DNA of 64,000 nt, from the NCBI GenBank assembly GCA_025766275.1, contig JAFKAC010000201.1, positions 1 to 64,000 on the forward strand, in the 5' to 3' direction. This stretch comes from Lactarius indigo (lineage: Eukaryota; Basidiomycota; Agaricomycetes; Russulales; Russulaceae). Shown here in pieces: positions 45,195 through 57,201 of this stretch (its first letter is position 1; every line of letters starts with the position of its first letter). The translations under genes were made by a program, and so were the position numbers. A model generated the notes under the pieces. That model was not told where the DNA came from, ran no database searches, and saw nothing but the letters and a program-made list of their open reading frames with translations.

Positions 45195-45842
45195 CCTTTC
45201 TCAGTTGACACTGCCTTCACAGACCATCTTCCTCACACAATAGACACACCTCTATTATGGCTGCTGAAGAGGGCAGACTTGTTCAACCTTTTAGTGAATA
45301 ACTTTCCGCTGCTCCTCCGGGCGGGATAAACCCTATTTTTACCATGCGGGTTGCAATAGATTGCACACCGCTTTTTCACGCTCCGACCGTGTGACTTTAT
45401 TTTTACCCTCACTCTTACCATGGAAACTAGTGCCGAATTCTTTGTGCTGTACGGTATCTAGAGCCAAGATCACTTATTGTTTTTTCAGCCCTTTCTTTTG
45501 TTCAAGTTCCACAGTGTGTGGACCGTAGTTCAGGCCATTCGTAGAGTCGAATGATAATTGGTGTAGATTTTCTATAGGCAAAACAATTGGGTAAACACTA
45601 TATGGTGCATGGCTAATGCAGACAAGAGTGTAGATGTATCGCTGATACCCTCTCCTGCCTGTGTAAATCCTATTAAGATCGTGAATTTTTGACACTTTCT
45701 CATCACCGTTTAGGCCTCAAAAAAATACTCTAGATACACATGAAAACTTTACTGTAGTCGGTGTTCGTGGCGACGGCCCCTCCGAGGCGCGGGAGTGTGC
45801 GTGTCACGTGATACCTGCGTTGCATGACGTAGACGATATATA
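45195..45842. other. 3' flank of S2
   Basis: Related in reverse orientation to the 35290-35560 and 39660-39900 flanks (GTATCTAGAGCCA, AATAGATTGCACACC). No gene is seen. Confidence 0.45.
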
Positions 45843-46102
45843 CACTGGAACCGGGAATTGATCTTTCAGCAAAAAGTCTTGAAAAAAAACTTAATTAAGA
45901 CTCAAAGTATTTATTTGTAAATTTGTGTGACAATATATTTAAAGATTGTAAATCATATGCCCTGAAATGCGCCTGTTGCAGCTGTCATGTGATCGATAAA
46001 CTTTAAATATATTGTCACATATATTTACAAATAAATATTTTGAGTCTGAATCAAGTTTTATTCCAAGATTTTTTGCTGACAGACCAATTCCCGGTTCCAG
46101 TG
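45843..46102. repeat. 260-bp inverted repeat (MITE-like hairpin)
   Basis: Two arms of about 102 bp (45843-45944 and 46001-46102) are inverted copies with few mismatches, starting CACTGGAACCGGGAATTG and ending with its complement. They are AT-rich inside and separated by 56 bp. I find no clear target duplication (left flank GATATATA, right flank CGCGATCA). Confidence 0.75.
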
Positions 46103-47563
46103 CGCGATCACGAACCTATCACGGGCCTCGCCTCCTAGCTAGGTTACCCGTTTGCGCCCCCTCTATGTCCCAGCAGTGTCCCAGCCGACCTCCTTGCAAT
46201 ACTCCTTTACATCGCCTCCACTCGCCTTGTGTCCCATCGGCCCACCTTGCCGTCTCCCTACCGTAATAGCGCACTCTTCGCACTCTAGGTGTCCCCCTCT
46301 CTACCCTCCGCTGCCATCGCCTTCGTGTGAGCGCTGCAGCCCTCCCCGTCCTCTCATCGCCCTCACTGCTCTCTCACAGCTGCCTCTCCCTCCGCCCGCT
46401 CCCTCCTCTCTCCTTGCCCCAGCGAGGTATCGCCCTGCACTTCTTACACTCCTCACCGCTTCGGAGAAGCACTTCCGCCCGCCCAGTTGCAACGGTCGAG
46501 CCCAAAAAGTGGAGGTGCAATGATTGGGCCTGCGTTGGAACCTCTACTGAAGGGGTCGGCCCATCCATTCTTCACTAATCTCAAGTGCGGTGCCACCGAG
46601 GCCAGGGTTGGTCCTTATTTTCTCCCTATCTGTGTGGGCAAAGTCGACTGGTTGAAAGAGACTCAACGAGACGGACTCCTGTAGCCACGGAGAAAACAGT
46701 TATGCTGTTGGCCAATGATGGTGTGTAGTTCCCCTTGTGATCTTCTGACGAAGTTTACTTACCATATGGTGCCATGGTTGTAGCTCGAACCCTTGAAGGT
46801 AGTGGGTACACCCCCTGCGACCCTGGCAGCTCGAAGGACTTAGCACCACGCGACCGGCCATCAGGAAAATGCTCGTACAGGTCCGCACTCAGGGCTAGGC
46901 AGACAGACCGGCATCTTGGACACCTCGAGTAGTAAACTCCCAACCATTGCTACTCAACGTGACGGCCTGTGGCGCTACCAAACAGTACGATCCCGGCAGA
47001 AATAGGGCCCAGCATTACCCTCACCCTTGTTACGTTAATGAGTACACTATCAGGTTCAAGGAAGTCTCGGGCCTTACGAGGGGCAATGGTGAGAGCTCGT
47101 AACCCGTCATATGGAGTTGTTTGGCTGGTTTCTGAAGATCATTATCAATTCGAACGAAAACCATCCAAATACACGTTCACTGCGCATCCACCCTTTCAAA
47201 TCCCCCTAACGTATCACCCTACACCTAGCTCTATAGAAGGGACAAAGTCGTGTGTCGCGAGAGGGCCCATTATCAAAAGAGGGAAAAAATGCGTTGGCGT
47301 CCTAAACAGGAATCGGTCACGATCGGACCATGGTGCGACAACGGAAGAGTGCCTTGACGAGGCGGATTTCTGCCACACCCTCCACCGCAACTATAATATG
47401 TCACCGAGTCACTGTAGCCTACTGTACCGAAGAATCGTGAAAAAAAACGGAAAGCGTCAGAATAAACACTGGCGCACTTCGCCGCCTTCTCTACTAAACT
47501 GAAACCCGCGTCCACCAACCTACACTTTCTCTCGCGGCCGTTAAATTTGGCAGTTCATTCGTG
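46103..47563. other. Intergenic region before S3
   Basis: Pyrimidine-rich at 46150-46480; nothing protein-like. 47230-47285 contains the S-gene upstream block (GGGACAAAGTCGTGTGTCGC). Confidence 0.5.
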
Positions 47564-48860
47564 ATGCAGAGATTTACCTTCCTACTTCTTGCGGCTTTGG
47601 TCGCCCGTTGGGAATCATTATGGAACCTGTTGAGGCTTCTTTTCTCACGAAGCACGAGACGAACAAACGGCGCAAGGGTCCCTGCCCTTCCCCCTGGCAG
47701 CCGGTTGAGGACAGGCAGGGCGTGGAGATTTCCCTTCTTTGAAAGTGATCCGTCCTGTTGATTGGGGGCCATGCCGATAACTGCGAAGCATGGCTAGTTT
47801 TTGCCACGGCCTGGTTCGTCAGAATAAGTAGGTCGTTCTCCAAGTGAATACCCTTGCTGTAATATCGTCGCCGCTCCTTCAGCGTACACGGTCGTCTCGA
47901 GGTACGTTGCGCTGTCAACAACACCAGAGTAGGCTAGGTCTTGAATGACAAGACCAGAGGCCTGTGGATATCACTCGTAACCTCTGGTCTTCTGTACCTC
48001 ACGTCTCTTCATAGAAGGACTCATTCTCGAGGAGGATCCCAATCCTCTCGACGATCCCGAACTCCGAGTTCGGGTTTTCGAACTTGAATCATTTGGCCGT
48101 AGTACGCTATCGCACCTGGCGGCTTCGTCCATCCATCTCGCCTTGGCTCGTTTTCTCACTACGGACCCACAGGGCCACAGGTTCTCTGCTCCCTGGTTCA
48201 TCAGTGGACCTGGTGACCACCATTTGTCACCTTAAAATACAAAGTTAATCACTTGATCACCATGCCCCAGTCCTGACCTTTGAATAAAGGAGGCAAGACA
48301 GCCCAGATCCTGCATTGTATTTAGGCAACGATCTTACAGCAAAATCCAAAATGGGGGGCCCCTTGAGTAAAAATGGACAACAGCTGACCTCCAAATTTGA
48401 CGTGCGGGGTTCATAATTAAGTGTAGTCTAAAATTCTTGGGAAATTTGGTATCTCACGAATATATAGTTATAAAATAGTTATCGAGGGTATAAAATAGTT
48501 ATTTCAGCAAAGGGTCGGCAAAGTTAAGGTTATCCCACTTAACAGAACACCCTTTCAGGCTCAGCCTGTATGCCTAATGTGGTCGCAAGGGGCCCCCCAT
48601 TTTGGATTTTGCTGTATCTGTTCCTGCAGAAGATTCGGTGATCTGTTTATAAAACCGGGAGCGCTCAACGGAGAGTGCCTGCCGTCTCTTGATCCTTGGT
48701 GCTGACTTGAATGTGGTCGACGCGCTTTTCTTTAGCGACCTTGATCATGACGGTACCGAAGTCCAGCCTACCTCGCTTTCGATCCTAAGCTGAACATGTT
48801 AAACATGACAGTTAACGCCACTGTGATCCACAACCTCTACTTGCAGCGCCCTGTCGTATG
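47564..48860 (+). pseudogene. ETNA-motif secreted protein S3 (decayed)
   Basis: Starts like S2 (MQRFTFLLLAALVA), but an indel shifts the frame so that the DNA equivalent of KxETNAxR (AAGCACGAGACGAACAAACG) is read as STRRTNG. Later exons remain as DNA similarity: CGTCTCGAGGTACGTTGCGC at 47890, CTCCGAGTTCGGGTTTTCG at 48061, GACCTGGTGACCACCATTTGTCACC at 48209-48233, GGGAGCGCTCAACGGAGAGT at 48658 and the last exon near 48735. A MITE sits in the position of intron 6. No protein of the family can be made. Confidence 0.8.
48337..48614. mobile_element. 278-bp MITE in the S3 pseudogene
   Basis: Perfect terminal inverted repeats of about 29 bp beginning CAGCAAAATCCAAAATGGGG, flanked by TA at 48335-48336 and 48615-48616. 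This is the signature of a Tc1/mariner-type non-autonomous element. It is AT-rich inside with no coding capacity. Confidence 0.85.
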
Positions 48861-49966
48861 TGCTCCCTCATTACCTTTTTGCTGCCTTCACAGACCGCAT
48901 TTTAGTGGGGAGCATTTACTGTACGTACTTTTCTGGTGAACCATCTCTTCCTCTTGCGCGTCATTGTTTTGCCGGGCGGCATTCTCAGCCTTCACACGCT
49001 TACAGTATCGTGATAGATTTCACGAGTATCCACTCATTCAAGCTCCGATCGTGTGATTCTTTTTACCCGCTCTTGTACCCATCCCACCCATAGACTACTC
49101 TTACTATGCCCACTCACGGCGTACCATCTGTACATGTGCTGTGCTGTATTATCTAGGGCTCGTGGACTTGTTTTTTTCGGCTTCGGCCCGTTCTTTTGTT
49201 TCACGGTGGTAAACTGCAGTTCGATCCATTTGTGGGATCACCGGATAAATGAAATGGCAACTTGGTGTGTCACGCGATTAGTCAAGATTCTGCCAGGAAA
49301 TAAGCGCGATGTTCAAAATCACCCGAATTTGCAAATTCTTCCGTAGCGTTGGCTCAGGTCGACTTGGCGCCTTGCTTGGTGCCACTGTGCAGAGCCCTCA
49401 ACCTCAGCACAGCCCCAAAGTCGATACGTGAAGAAAAAGTAAGTTGGGAACACACCAGTTGACAAACGGTGATTCATCGTTCTGTGTGTGGAACTTGTGG
49501 AGTGATGTCAGGGTAACTTTAATTTTGATCTCATACGTACACCCAATCACATACTGATCGCCCTAGCTTGGCTTTCCCGTGCTTGGCCCATCCATTGATT
49601 CCATTCCGCCGAAAGTTTGGCGAACGCGATCGCAATGACTCGCGGACGGCGGGCGGCTTGGTTGGCGGTCTCCATGTGTGCATACAGTACCTGAGTCTAT
49701 GGAAGCGCTCCGAGCTATGTTACTGTAAGAAACGTCAGCATTGTTGTCTGAACAACTTCCCACGAGATTTGGGAGACGCCAAATAAATTCCGGAGACGAG
49801 CTCTCCTTTTTTCTCTCTTCATTACTCCCTCCCTCTCCCTTTCCCTCAGCCCCTGTTCTTCTCGTTGCGCGGTTTTGTCCCAGTCCTTCATTTATTCTTA
49901 TTCTCAAGGTCCCACAGTCGTTCTTTACACGGACAAACACCGCAACGTCACCCGGAAAAAAATCCA
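48861..49966. other. Spacer between S3 and S4
   Basis: 3' flank of S3 up to about 49230, then a region I cannot assign. 49800-49960 is the pyrimidine-rich leader of S4. Confidence 0.45.
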
Positions 49967-50914
49967 ATGCAGAAATTCGCTGTTGTTCTTTTTGCCCTCG
50001 TCGCTCTCTTCGCGATTGTCCCCTCACCCGCGAGCGCTCTTTCGCAAGTGAAGCGCGAGACGAACGCCGACCGATTTGCTCGCGGTTTACCCCCTCTCGC
50101 GCCCACCCGTCGTTCCTCTGCCAAACGCCATCAAAATTCACAGGTCCCGTACGCAGCAAACATTGTTTTTACCTATTATGGCGTTCTCCTTCGCTTACCT
50201 ATTCCGGATTCTATGTAGTCGTTCGGGCCGCATCCAAGTTCGTGATCATGGGAATGGCAACTCCCACGGCTTCATCCAAAACGGTCCGACTGGCCCGTAC
50301 GTCTATCAGTGCCTTGACGTCATGCGCTAAGCTCACAAGATGCTCTTCTTACTCTTTTCCTCAGTCATGGTGTCAACCACGGTGACAATTCTGACTACAG
50401 TGACCTCAATGTGATTTACAACCCGGCCGAGAAGAGCATCTACTGTCTTGTGAGCACTTTAGGAACTATAGTTTCTAGAAAATTCTTGATTCCTTTATGA
50501 TATAGGGCCCACGCTTCACTGGAAACGGATTCTACCTCGGTGCCTCTGACAGCTCCAGTATTTTAGGTGACCATTCTACAGCGTAAGTTCTCAGATCTTG
50601 TCACTCTAATCCCGGGCACCTCATCCGTCGTTCTCAGCTATGTCACTATCACCAATGTCGAAATTGGCGTTACGACTGGTAGGGGAATCTAGTTTCCTGG
50701 GCTGTGCCATGATGCTGATGGGGTTCCTGTAGCTCAAGCTGGTATCTGGATAATCGATGCGGTTACTGGTGAACTTACCGCTATCTGGGTGAACCATGAC
50801 GGCAGCACCGTCACTGTTAGCTGTGTCTACCACTCAGTTGACAACGTCCTTGCCCTTGTCGGTGACCCCGATGACTTCATTAGCCAGAATCAGGGTTGGG
50901 AGCTAGTGGTATGA
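49967..50914 (+). CDS. ETNA-motif secreted protein S4
   Basis: Exons 49967-50148, 50219-50296, 50365-50449, 50506-50582, 50638-50678 and 50733-50914 encode 214 residues. Signal peptide MQKFAVVLFALVALFAIVPS..., then QVKR, ETNADRFARGLPPLAP, TRR. The domain repeats the family blocks in diverged form (SGRIQVRDHG, HGFIQNGPTGP, GFYLGASDSSS, YVTITNVEIG, AGIWIIDAVTGELTAIWVN). Compared with S1/S2 it has lost the introns equivalent to their first and last. The last codons may instead be spliced (GTATGA donor at 50909, acceptor at about 50960) to end VKLIIV. Intact. Confidence 0.78.
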
Positions 50915-51501
50915 ATATTGGCTAATTTCTTCTTTGATCCTTTCTGACTTGTCCTTTTTAGAAACTAATCATCGTTTAACTGATTACTTTACGCTATGGT
51001 CATTCGTAGGGTCCCGAGGCAGTTGTTTGTCTAATGGCCCTGTTACCCCCCGTACTAATCCCTGCACTCTCTTGTGCTACCGGTACTTCCTGAGACATTT
51101 TATATAGCTGATATCTCCGTGTCCGTGTTCTATCTCCTGTTTTCTTCACTGCCGTAACATACCAGTACCCCTTTTGCGGCACGCAACTTTGACCATTGAA
51201 ATTAGTCGGAGTCTAGCGCTCGTTCCCACTACCTGGAATGCTCGGTTGAGGAAATCTTCGGTCTACTTTGACCGCTTTTCAAATTTTGAGGCGCCCACAG
51301 AATGATGGATGCTTCCCATGGGCCTGATGGAAGTCACCAATTCATTGGCCCGAAGGAAGTCATCAGTTGGCAAGTGCCAAGCGGCACAGGTACCCAAATC
51401 GTGCGGCACGGCATGGCACTTGCTCATATTAACCGCAAGGAAACAATGCTCTGAGTCTCTCAGTACATATCCCCCTTTTGTGCTTCCTGCTCCTTGCTGC
51501 A
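50915..51501. other. Spacer between S4 and S5
   Basis: 3' flank of S4 and promoter of S5. No gene is seen. Confidence 0.45.
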
Positions 51502-52676
51502 ATGCATAGGCTCGCGGTTGTGGTCCTGACCTTCTTCGCCCTCTTCACTTCTGTCCTACCTCATGTGCTCGTACGCGCCGAGACCAATGCGGACCGTTTC
51601 AGGCGTGGTGCTCCGCCTCTTCCCCCGACTCGACGCGACAGTGCAATTCGGGCAGATTCGTCCCCGAGGCCACCGCTAACGTAGGTTTCCCGGAATGGAC
51701 CTTGGATTTTCCGTTCGAGTCCATAGCTTTGATTGCTTCTCGACATTGAATTCCCATCTATCTCGCTCTAACATGCTTTGCAGTGTAAGCGGGCACCTAG
51801 TAGTCCGCGACATCACGGGGCGCCACGTACTCGGGTACATGCAGAACAGCGACTCTCGCAGCCCGTGAGTCGAGTGCGCGAATGCTGTCTGTGCGCACGC
51901 AAGACCAATATCCCCTCGCTTGACTTTAGCATCATTGGCGTGAGCCCTCTTAGTTCCCCACAGTCAGCTCGTCTTCAGGCAACGTACTCGGGTTCTGCGC
52001 ACACTCTCGTTGCCACCGTAAGCAATTTCACATCTCTTGCGGTTCGTCTCCTCGTCGTTATTTAGACACTTGTGACCTTTAGAATGCCCTGTTTCCTGCA
52101 CCCTTCTTTCTTGGATCCCAGTTCCCCTACTTCAATGACCCTGGGGCCTCCCCTCCTGAGTACGTCCAATTTTTACGTCGCGTGTACTACGTCAGCAAGC
52201 GCCGGCTCTAACTTCTCTTCCCTCGTGAACAGGGAGATTCTCTTTACAAATGTCATTGAGAGCCGTACGATCTGACCCACTTTTTGACATGAATATGTGC
52301 TGATGGCCAATCACCCCCAACTGACACATAGCTGGCGCAGAAGTCTGGAGTTACCAGCAGTATACGCGCGAGCTAACGAGCAAGTCCATTTCATAATTCA
52401 TATCGCCTTGCGGCGCTGGCAGCCGTAGGCTCACTTTCTGGCTGCTTTTTTTTTCTTTCTGTACAGTCTCGCTCCCGAAACCGAGTGGTGGTTCTGTCAA
52501 GGCCGTCTTTGCATGGGACACGCTCCAGAATGCCTTGGAACTTGTGACGGACGTGCCCACATATCTCGCTGCCGCGTGGGAATCTGAACCGCATGACCAG
52601 CAGCCTGTTCTGGTGGTGCGTTCTACGCCCCTCTCGCATTCTTTTTCTTCCGTCACATTAACGCCCATCATGTAGA
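51502..52676 (+). CDS. ETNA-motif secreted protein S5 (most diverged, 3' model uncertain)
   Basis: Exons 51502-51680, 51784-51864, 51930-52017, 52083-52159 and 52233-52264 are in phase. Signal peptide MHRLAVVVLTFFALFTSVL..., then LVRA directly before ETNADRFRRGAPPLPP and TRR; the first dibasic site (KR) is lost and the motif has two changes. Family blocks are SGHLVVRD, HVLGYMQNSD, YSGSAHTLV, EILFTNVIES and AEVW. The last exons are unclear: acceptor TTCTGTACAG at 52466 opens a frame with SLPKPSGGSVKAVFAWD, similar to SLDTTSGALNATW, ending at TAG 52676, but the best donor (near 52352) is weak. Confidence 0.6.
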
Positions 52677-54789
52677 GGTTGTATTTCGGGAACGAGGATT
52701 GAACCTTTGGCCTATGATCCGTGCTTCGGGCAGACAGTATAGACATTTTTCTCTCAGTTACTTCTGATTCCACGTGCATTGGCACGAATTACGTGGACGC
52801 TCGCTCGTCATGCTTTCTCCGAGTCTTGTCTCTCTTTTATCGCTTTGATCGGTTCCTAGATAAGAAAAAAACAATTGTATGCCCCTGGACACTTACAGTA
52901 CCCCTTCTCTTTTCTTTGTGTTCATGACGTTCATACGCCACCATTACGCCTGTGGCGCAGTTTCGTCATTTATTGCTTGTCTTGCTCAAGTTCTAATCAG
53001 ATGTATGAACCGTTTTTTCGTTGAATCTGAATCAATCGAGGTCGCTTAACAATCTACTCGCTAAATAAGCGACGTCATTTTCCAACAAACGTGTGTTATG
53101 CATTCAGAGGTAGCTTCAAAGTTCAAAGTAGAGCGGCGGTCAAGGTGGCTGTTTGGTTGTCGCTCTATGTCGAAGCTCAGGCTTCCCTGACTGAATGCGC
53201 AACACGTCACGGCCACATGTGTGCCGAAGGTTCCACTACGGAAAACTTGGGCGCTGCAATACGTCGAACGTGAATTCAAGTATTATACTGTGCAGTACGG
53301 TTATCCTTGCGGTTACCACTGGACTTGTCCCGGAAATCGTATTACCAGCCCAGTGTCCGCGTGACCGTGTGAGCACTTGATATCATTTACTAGTGTCCAA
53401 TAATGCCTTGCTTCACATATTTTTCTTCTTCTATCTTACAGTAATTCAACTTGCCATTGTTGAAGAAAACGTTATGAAGTGGCAGGCCCTCGGCAGCGGT
53501 AGGTGACGCTACAATAAATATAGGGCTGAGTCAATCATTAATCACTGGTTGTGGTAACGCAACCAAGAACGCAACTGGCACTACTGACCCCTTGCCATCA
53601 CATCTTCTCAAGATCTGTAACTTATCGAATTTCGCAACCCCCTTAATACCCGTAGACTGGTGTGATAGTGAGTACCTAGGCCGCGGCTTCTCGGGCGTTG
53701 TTGGTACGGTTGCGCTGCTGATGATATCCGTATTACGACCCTGGCTCTCGGCCAGACGTGTTGAGTAACTTAGGCTTCCATTTCATGAGGGTTCCATCAG
53801 AGGCGGCGGCTCACACCAAATTGGGAGCATTCCCTCGGACAACAATTGCTTCAAGATTCCTTTCTTTGTTGGAAACTTCATTATATTAGCTCTGGTCGAC
53901 CAATCGCCTACAGCGTCAGCGGGTTTGGCTATACATTGGCATAACGCTACCATGACTAATTAATTGACGTCAGACCTTTTTTTTTCTAGAAAGGAGAACC
54001 CTATTGAGTGCATTTTAGAGTACAGAACCATAGCAGTATGTGTGCTGTCTTTCGTTGTGGAGGCCACGATATTCTGAGATCGAGTTCACATGCAACTGGA
54101 GCGCATACAGTGACCGCGGTCTCGCGTCTCCCCCGCCGAATTAGGGTTACCTACCACAATCCTTAGAACTGGCGTCGTCAGGGCACATCCCTCCCCCCGA
54201 AATTCGCTATTCATCATTGCTACTCTTTTTTTATTCTGTAAGACTTCGCCGAGCTACGTTTTCTCTGAAGTCGCCAGTGTCCAAACTTCAAACGTTCAAG
54301 TTTTCCTGTTTGGAGCCAATGGCGTCTACCAGGCACACGTTTTCTCGGAGTGGTCTAGAGGATGTAGCACTCAGAGACCTCTACCAGACTTGGGACTTAG
54401 CAGTTACCCCTGGGTGTTTCAGGCTGGCCTGCAATTTGCCACATGGCTTAGCGTTTTGGAGTGCATCGTTCTTTCGGTCGTTAGGTTCTCTGGGTTTGGT
54501 GCCGTACTCAGCCCTCGGTAACAGAGAGTTGACCTGATCTTCTCCCCTTTTTCGAGTTAAACGTCCCAGAGATTACGGCTTTGGTTTTACGGGAGCAATG
54601 ACCCGCGCTCGTTTCAAAAATTTGGTTCTGTTGAAACAATGACGGCTCCGCGGAATCCATATTTGTGATTGGCTTCTACACCAACTAACTTCCTTTTTCT
54701 GTAGCGCCCTTTGGATGGTGATACCGTATAAAACTGAGAGGGCGAGCACGGCAACCCATCCTTCGCCCGAGAACTCTGAGAGCGCCACA
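52677..54789. other. Intergenic region before the P450
   Basis: 2.1 kb in which I see no supported gene, RNA or mobile element. Short frames at 53061-53380 and 54217-54537 lack recognisable features. Confidence 0.45.
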
Positions 54790-57201
54790 ATGGGGGCCAA
54801 TATCAGTTCGCTTTCCATTTTCCTAGCTGCCGTCGTCGCTTTCACAACTTATACATATTTTCGTCGCCGCAATTCATTCCTCAGCCAGCTCCGAGGACCC
54901 AAATCACCTTCGTTTTGGATCGGTAGGCAATATTGTTTTTCGCTTCCCCGTCCTGTGTGAACATCTCACTAACCCCTTCTCCGTGGCCAACTGTACTAGG
55001 AAATGAAGGAGACCTTTTCTATCAGAAAGAAGTGGGAGATTGCGAATTTGAGTGGTTGCAGCAGTTTGGTAGTGCGTGGCGCCGTCGTGGGTGCTTGGGT
55101 GTGAGCGTGCTTTACACCTGACGACCGGTTCTTTTCTGATTCTTCCTGACCATTCACTGTAGGAGGACCACCTTATGGTGGCTGACCCAAAGGGGTTGCA
55201 ACACATCCTTCACTCCTCGGGATACAATTTTCCGAAAAGAAGAGATATGGTGAAAGTGACGGAGATGGTGGCAGGGAAGGGATTGGTCTGTGCCCATGGT
55301 ATGCCTCTTTCCATAGCTTGGAACGAGTCGTTCCGTCACTCCCGATCCGCTGACGCGTATGCTCCAGGAGAAGTCCACGAACGCCAGAGAAAAATTTCGG
55401 CTCCCGTGTTCCTCACCTCTCGATTGAAGATGTTCATCCCAATGTTTCAAGAGGCGTCATCCAAGGTGCCCATTTCAGCTCTAGATCTACTCTTTCCGGT
55501 AGTAAATGGTCCATGTTTTTGTCCTTCGTAGCTCGTTCAAAGATGGAAAGATGAACTGGCTGCTTTGGACCCGTCTATTCCATCGCTCATAAATGTTGCT
55601 CCATGGATTTCACGCGCAACGCTGGACATAATGGGCCAAGGTGGGCGTCGACGTGTTCTCACGCTTGGGGGCAGTAATTCTGATTGTACACCAAGCCGGC
55701 TTCGACCTTCATTTCGGGACCCTCGATGGTGCAGAGACGGAGCTGTCGAAGATGTATGGTGGCCTATTGCGAGTATCTCCTCTTTGTGCACTTCAACTCG
55801 GAGGTTGGTAGGGCTCAGGAGTGCTAATCTGGCCCCCTGTTGTTTGACAGCATCGATTCCACGCTGTACCCCACGCCACTCAACATGATCTTCAAGTCTA
55901 CCTGGCGATACATCCCAGAATTTCTTCTCCAATACGTCCGGTACCTTCCGACGCGCGAGTACCGCCGATTCCGCACATACCTTGATTGTGCACGCGATTT
56001 TTCGAGAGAAATCATAAAGAGGAATGCAGAAAACGGTGACGGACCCGACATGATGAGCGTGCTGCTGCACACGAACGCGTCTGAAGACCCCCAAAACAGA
56101 ATGAGACACGAAGAAGTTATTGACCAACTCTCGTGAGGATCATGCTGCTAGTTCCCGAGCTTCGGCCCATCCTCACTGTTTTTTAAACCTTCGTGCGTAG
56201 AGCGCTCCTCCTCGCAGGCCAGGAAACGACGGCGAGCACTTTGAACTGGTTCCTCTGGGAGATTGCGCGACACCCCGAATCCCAAGGGCGCATCCGAGAA
56301 GAGATCGCTGCAATATACAAACGGACCGGTGGGAGTGGTGCAGAGCTATCTGCAGCAGACCTGGATGGAATGGCATATACACAGGCGGCCCTCAAAGTAA
56401 TCACTCGTTCTGCTCTTTCGTGCTGTTTCTCAATGGACCTTCTGCTAATACACACAGGAGTCAATGCGCCTTCATCCCATCATTTGGATGCTTTCGAGGG
56501 TGGCAGGACAGGACGACACGATTCCTCTCGCCTTCCCAGTGACCACTAAATCGGGCCGACCAGTATCATCCATCCCCGTGAAGAAAGGGACAATTATCGA
56601 CATTGCTCTCCATGCATATCAGCGGTGAGTTTTACAGCAACGCTCCTTGTTTCCATTCCGGTGGGTATCGGTAGCTGAATCAGCGAGTGAAGGCTGCCAG
56701 AGGTATGGGGCGAGGACGCGGGTGAATGGAATCCCGACCGCTTCTTGGAATCAGAGAGCGTGAAACAGACTTCAATTGGCGTTTATGGCAATTTGTGAGC
56801 GTAGTTGCCATCGATGTCTGGAGAGGAATTATGCTTATCTTGTGTTGCATCACAGATTGAACTTCTGTAAGCATGATCGCAAGACAGAAAGAAGGCTCGT
56901 TCACTAATCCGCATTTTTGACGCTCTGTGCAGCTGGTGGGCCCCAAGGGTGCATTGGCTGGCGATTCGCGTGAGTAAACCCGGCCATCCGAGAATCGACA
57001 AATTTAACTCTGTTGGATAGCGTATTTGAAATGCTGGTTATCGTCACCACCTTGGTGAAGCACTTCGAGTTATCGCTTCCCGCAGAGCGCGAGGGCGAGA
57101 AGACGCCGCGTATCTGCCGCAAGCCGACGGTCATCATGATGCCCATGGTAGAGGGGCAAGTTGGGCCTTGGATGGGTCTCGTCGTCAAGCCTTTGAATTG
57201 A
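54790..57201 (+). CDS. Cytochrome P450 monooxygenase, intact
   Basis: Membrane-anchored heme monooxygenase. Thirteen exons: 54790-54922, 55000-55100, 55163-55298, 55368-55465, 55532-55640, 55696-55768, 55851-56132, 56201-56396, 56458-56624, 56693-56794, 56856-56866, 56933-56969 and 57021-57201. All phases agree and the product has 541 residues. N-terminal anchor SLSIFLAAVVAFTTYTYF. I-helix LLAGQETTAST; K-helix ExxR as ESMRLHP; NPDRF; heme loop FSGGPQGCIGWRFA with Cys as iron ligand. The sixth intron appears to start GCGAGT (GC-AG type), giving GGLFIDSTLYP. Exon 11 is only 11 nt and encodes LNF just before the heme loop. The substrate is unknown; a decayed copy follows downstream. Confidence 0.88.

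Noticed and set aside
46012..46578. Overlapping plus-strand frames of 80-123 codons
   Set aside because: Caused by a pyrimidine-rich tract giving Pro/Ser/Leu runs in all frames, beginning inside the inverted repeat.
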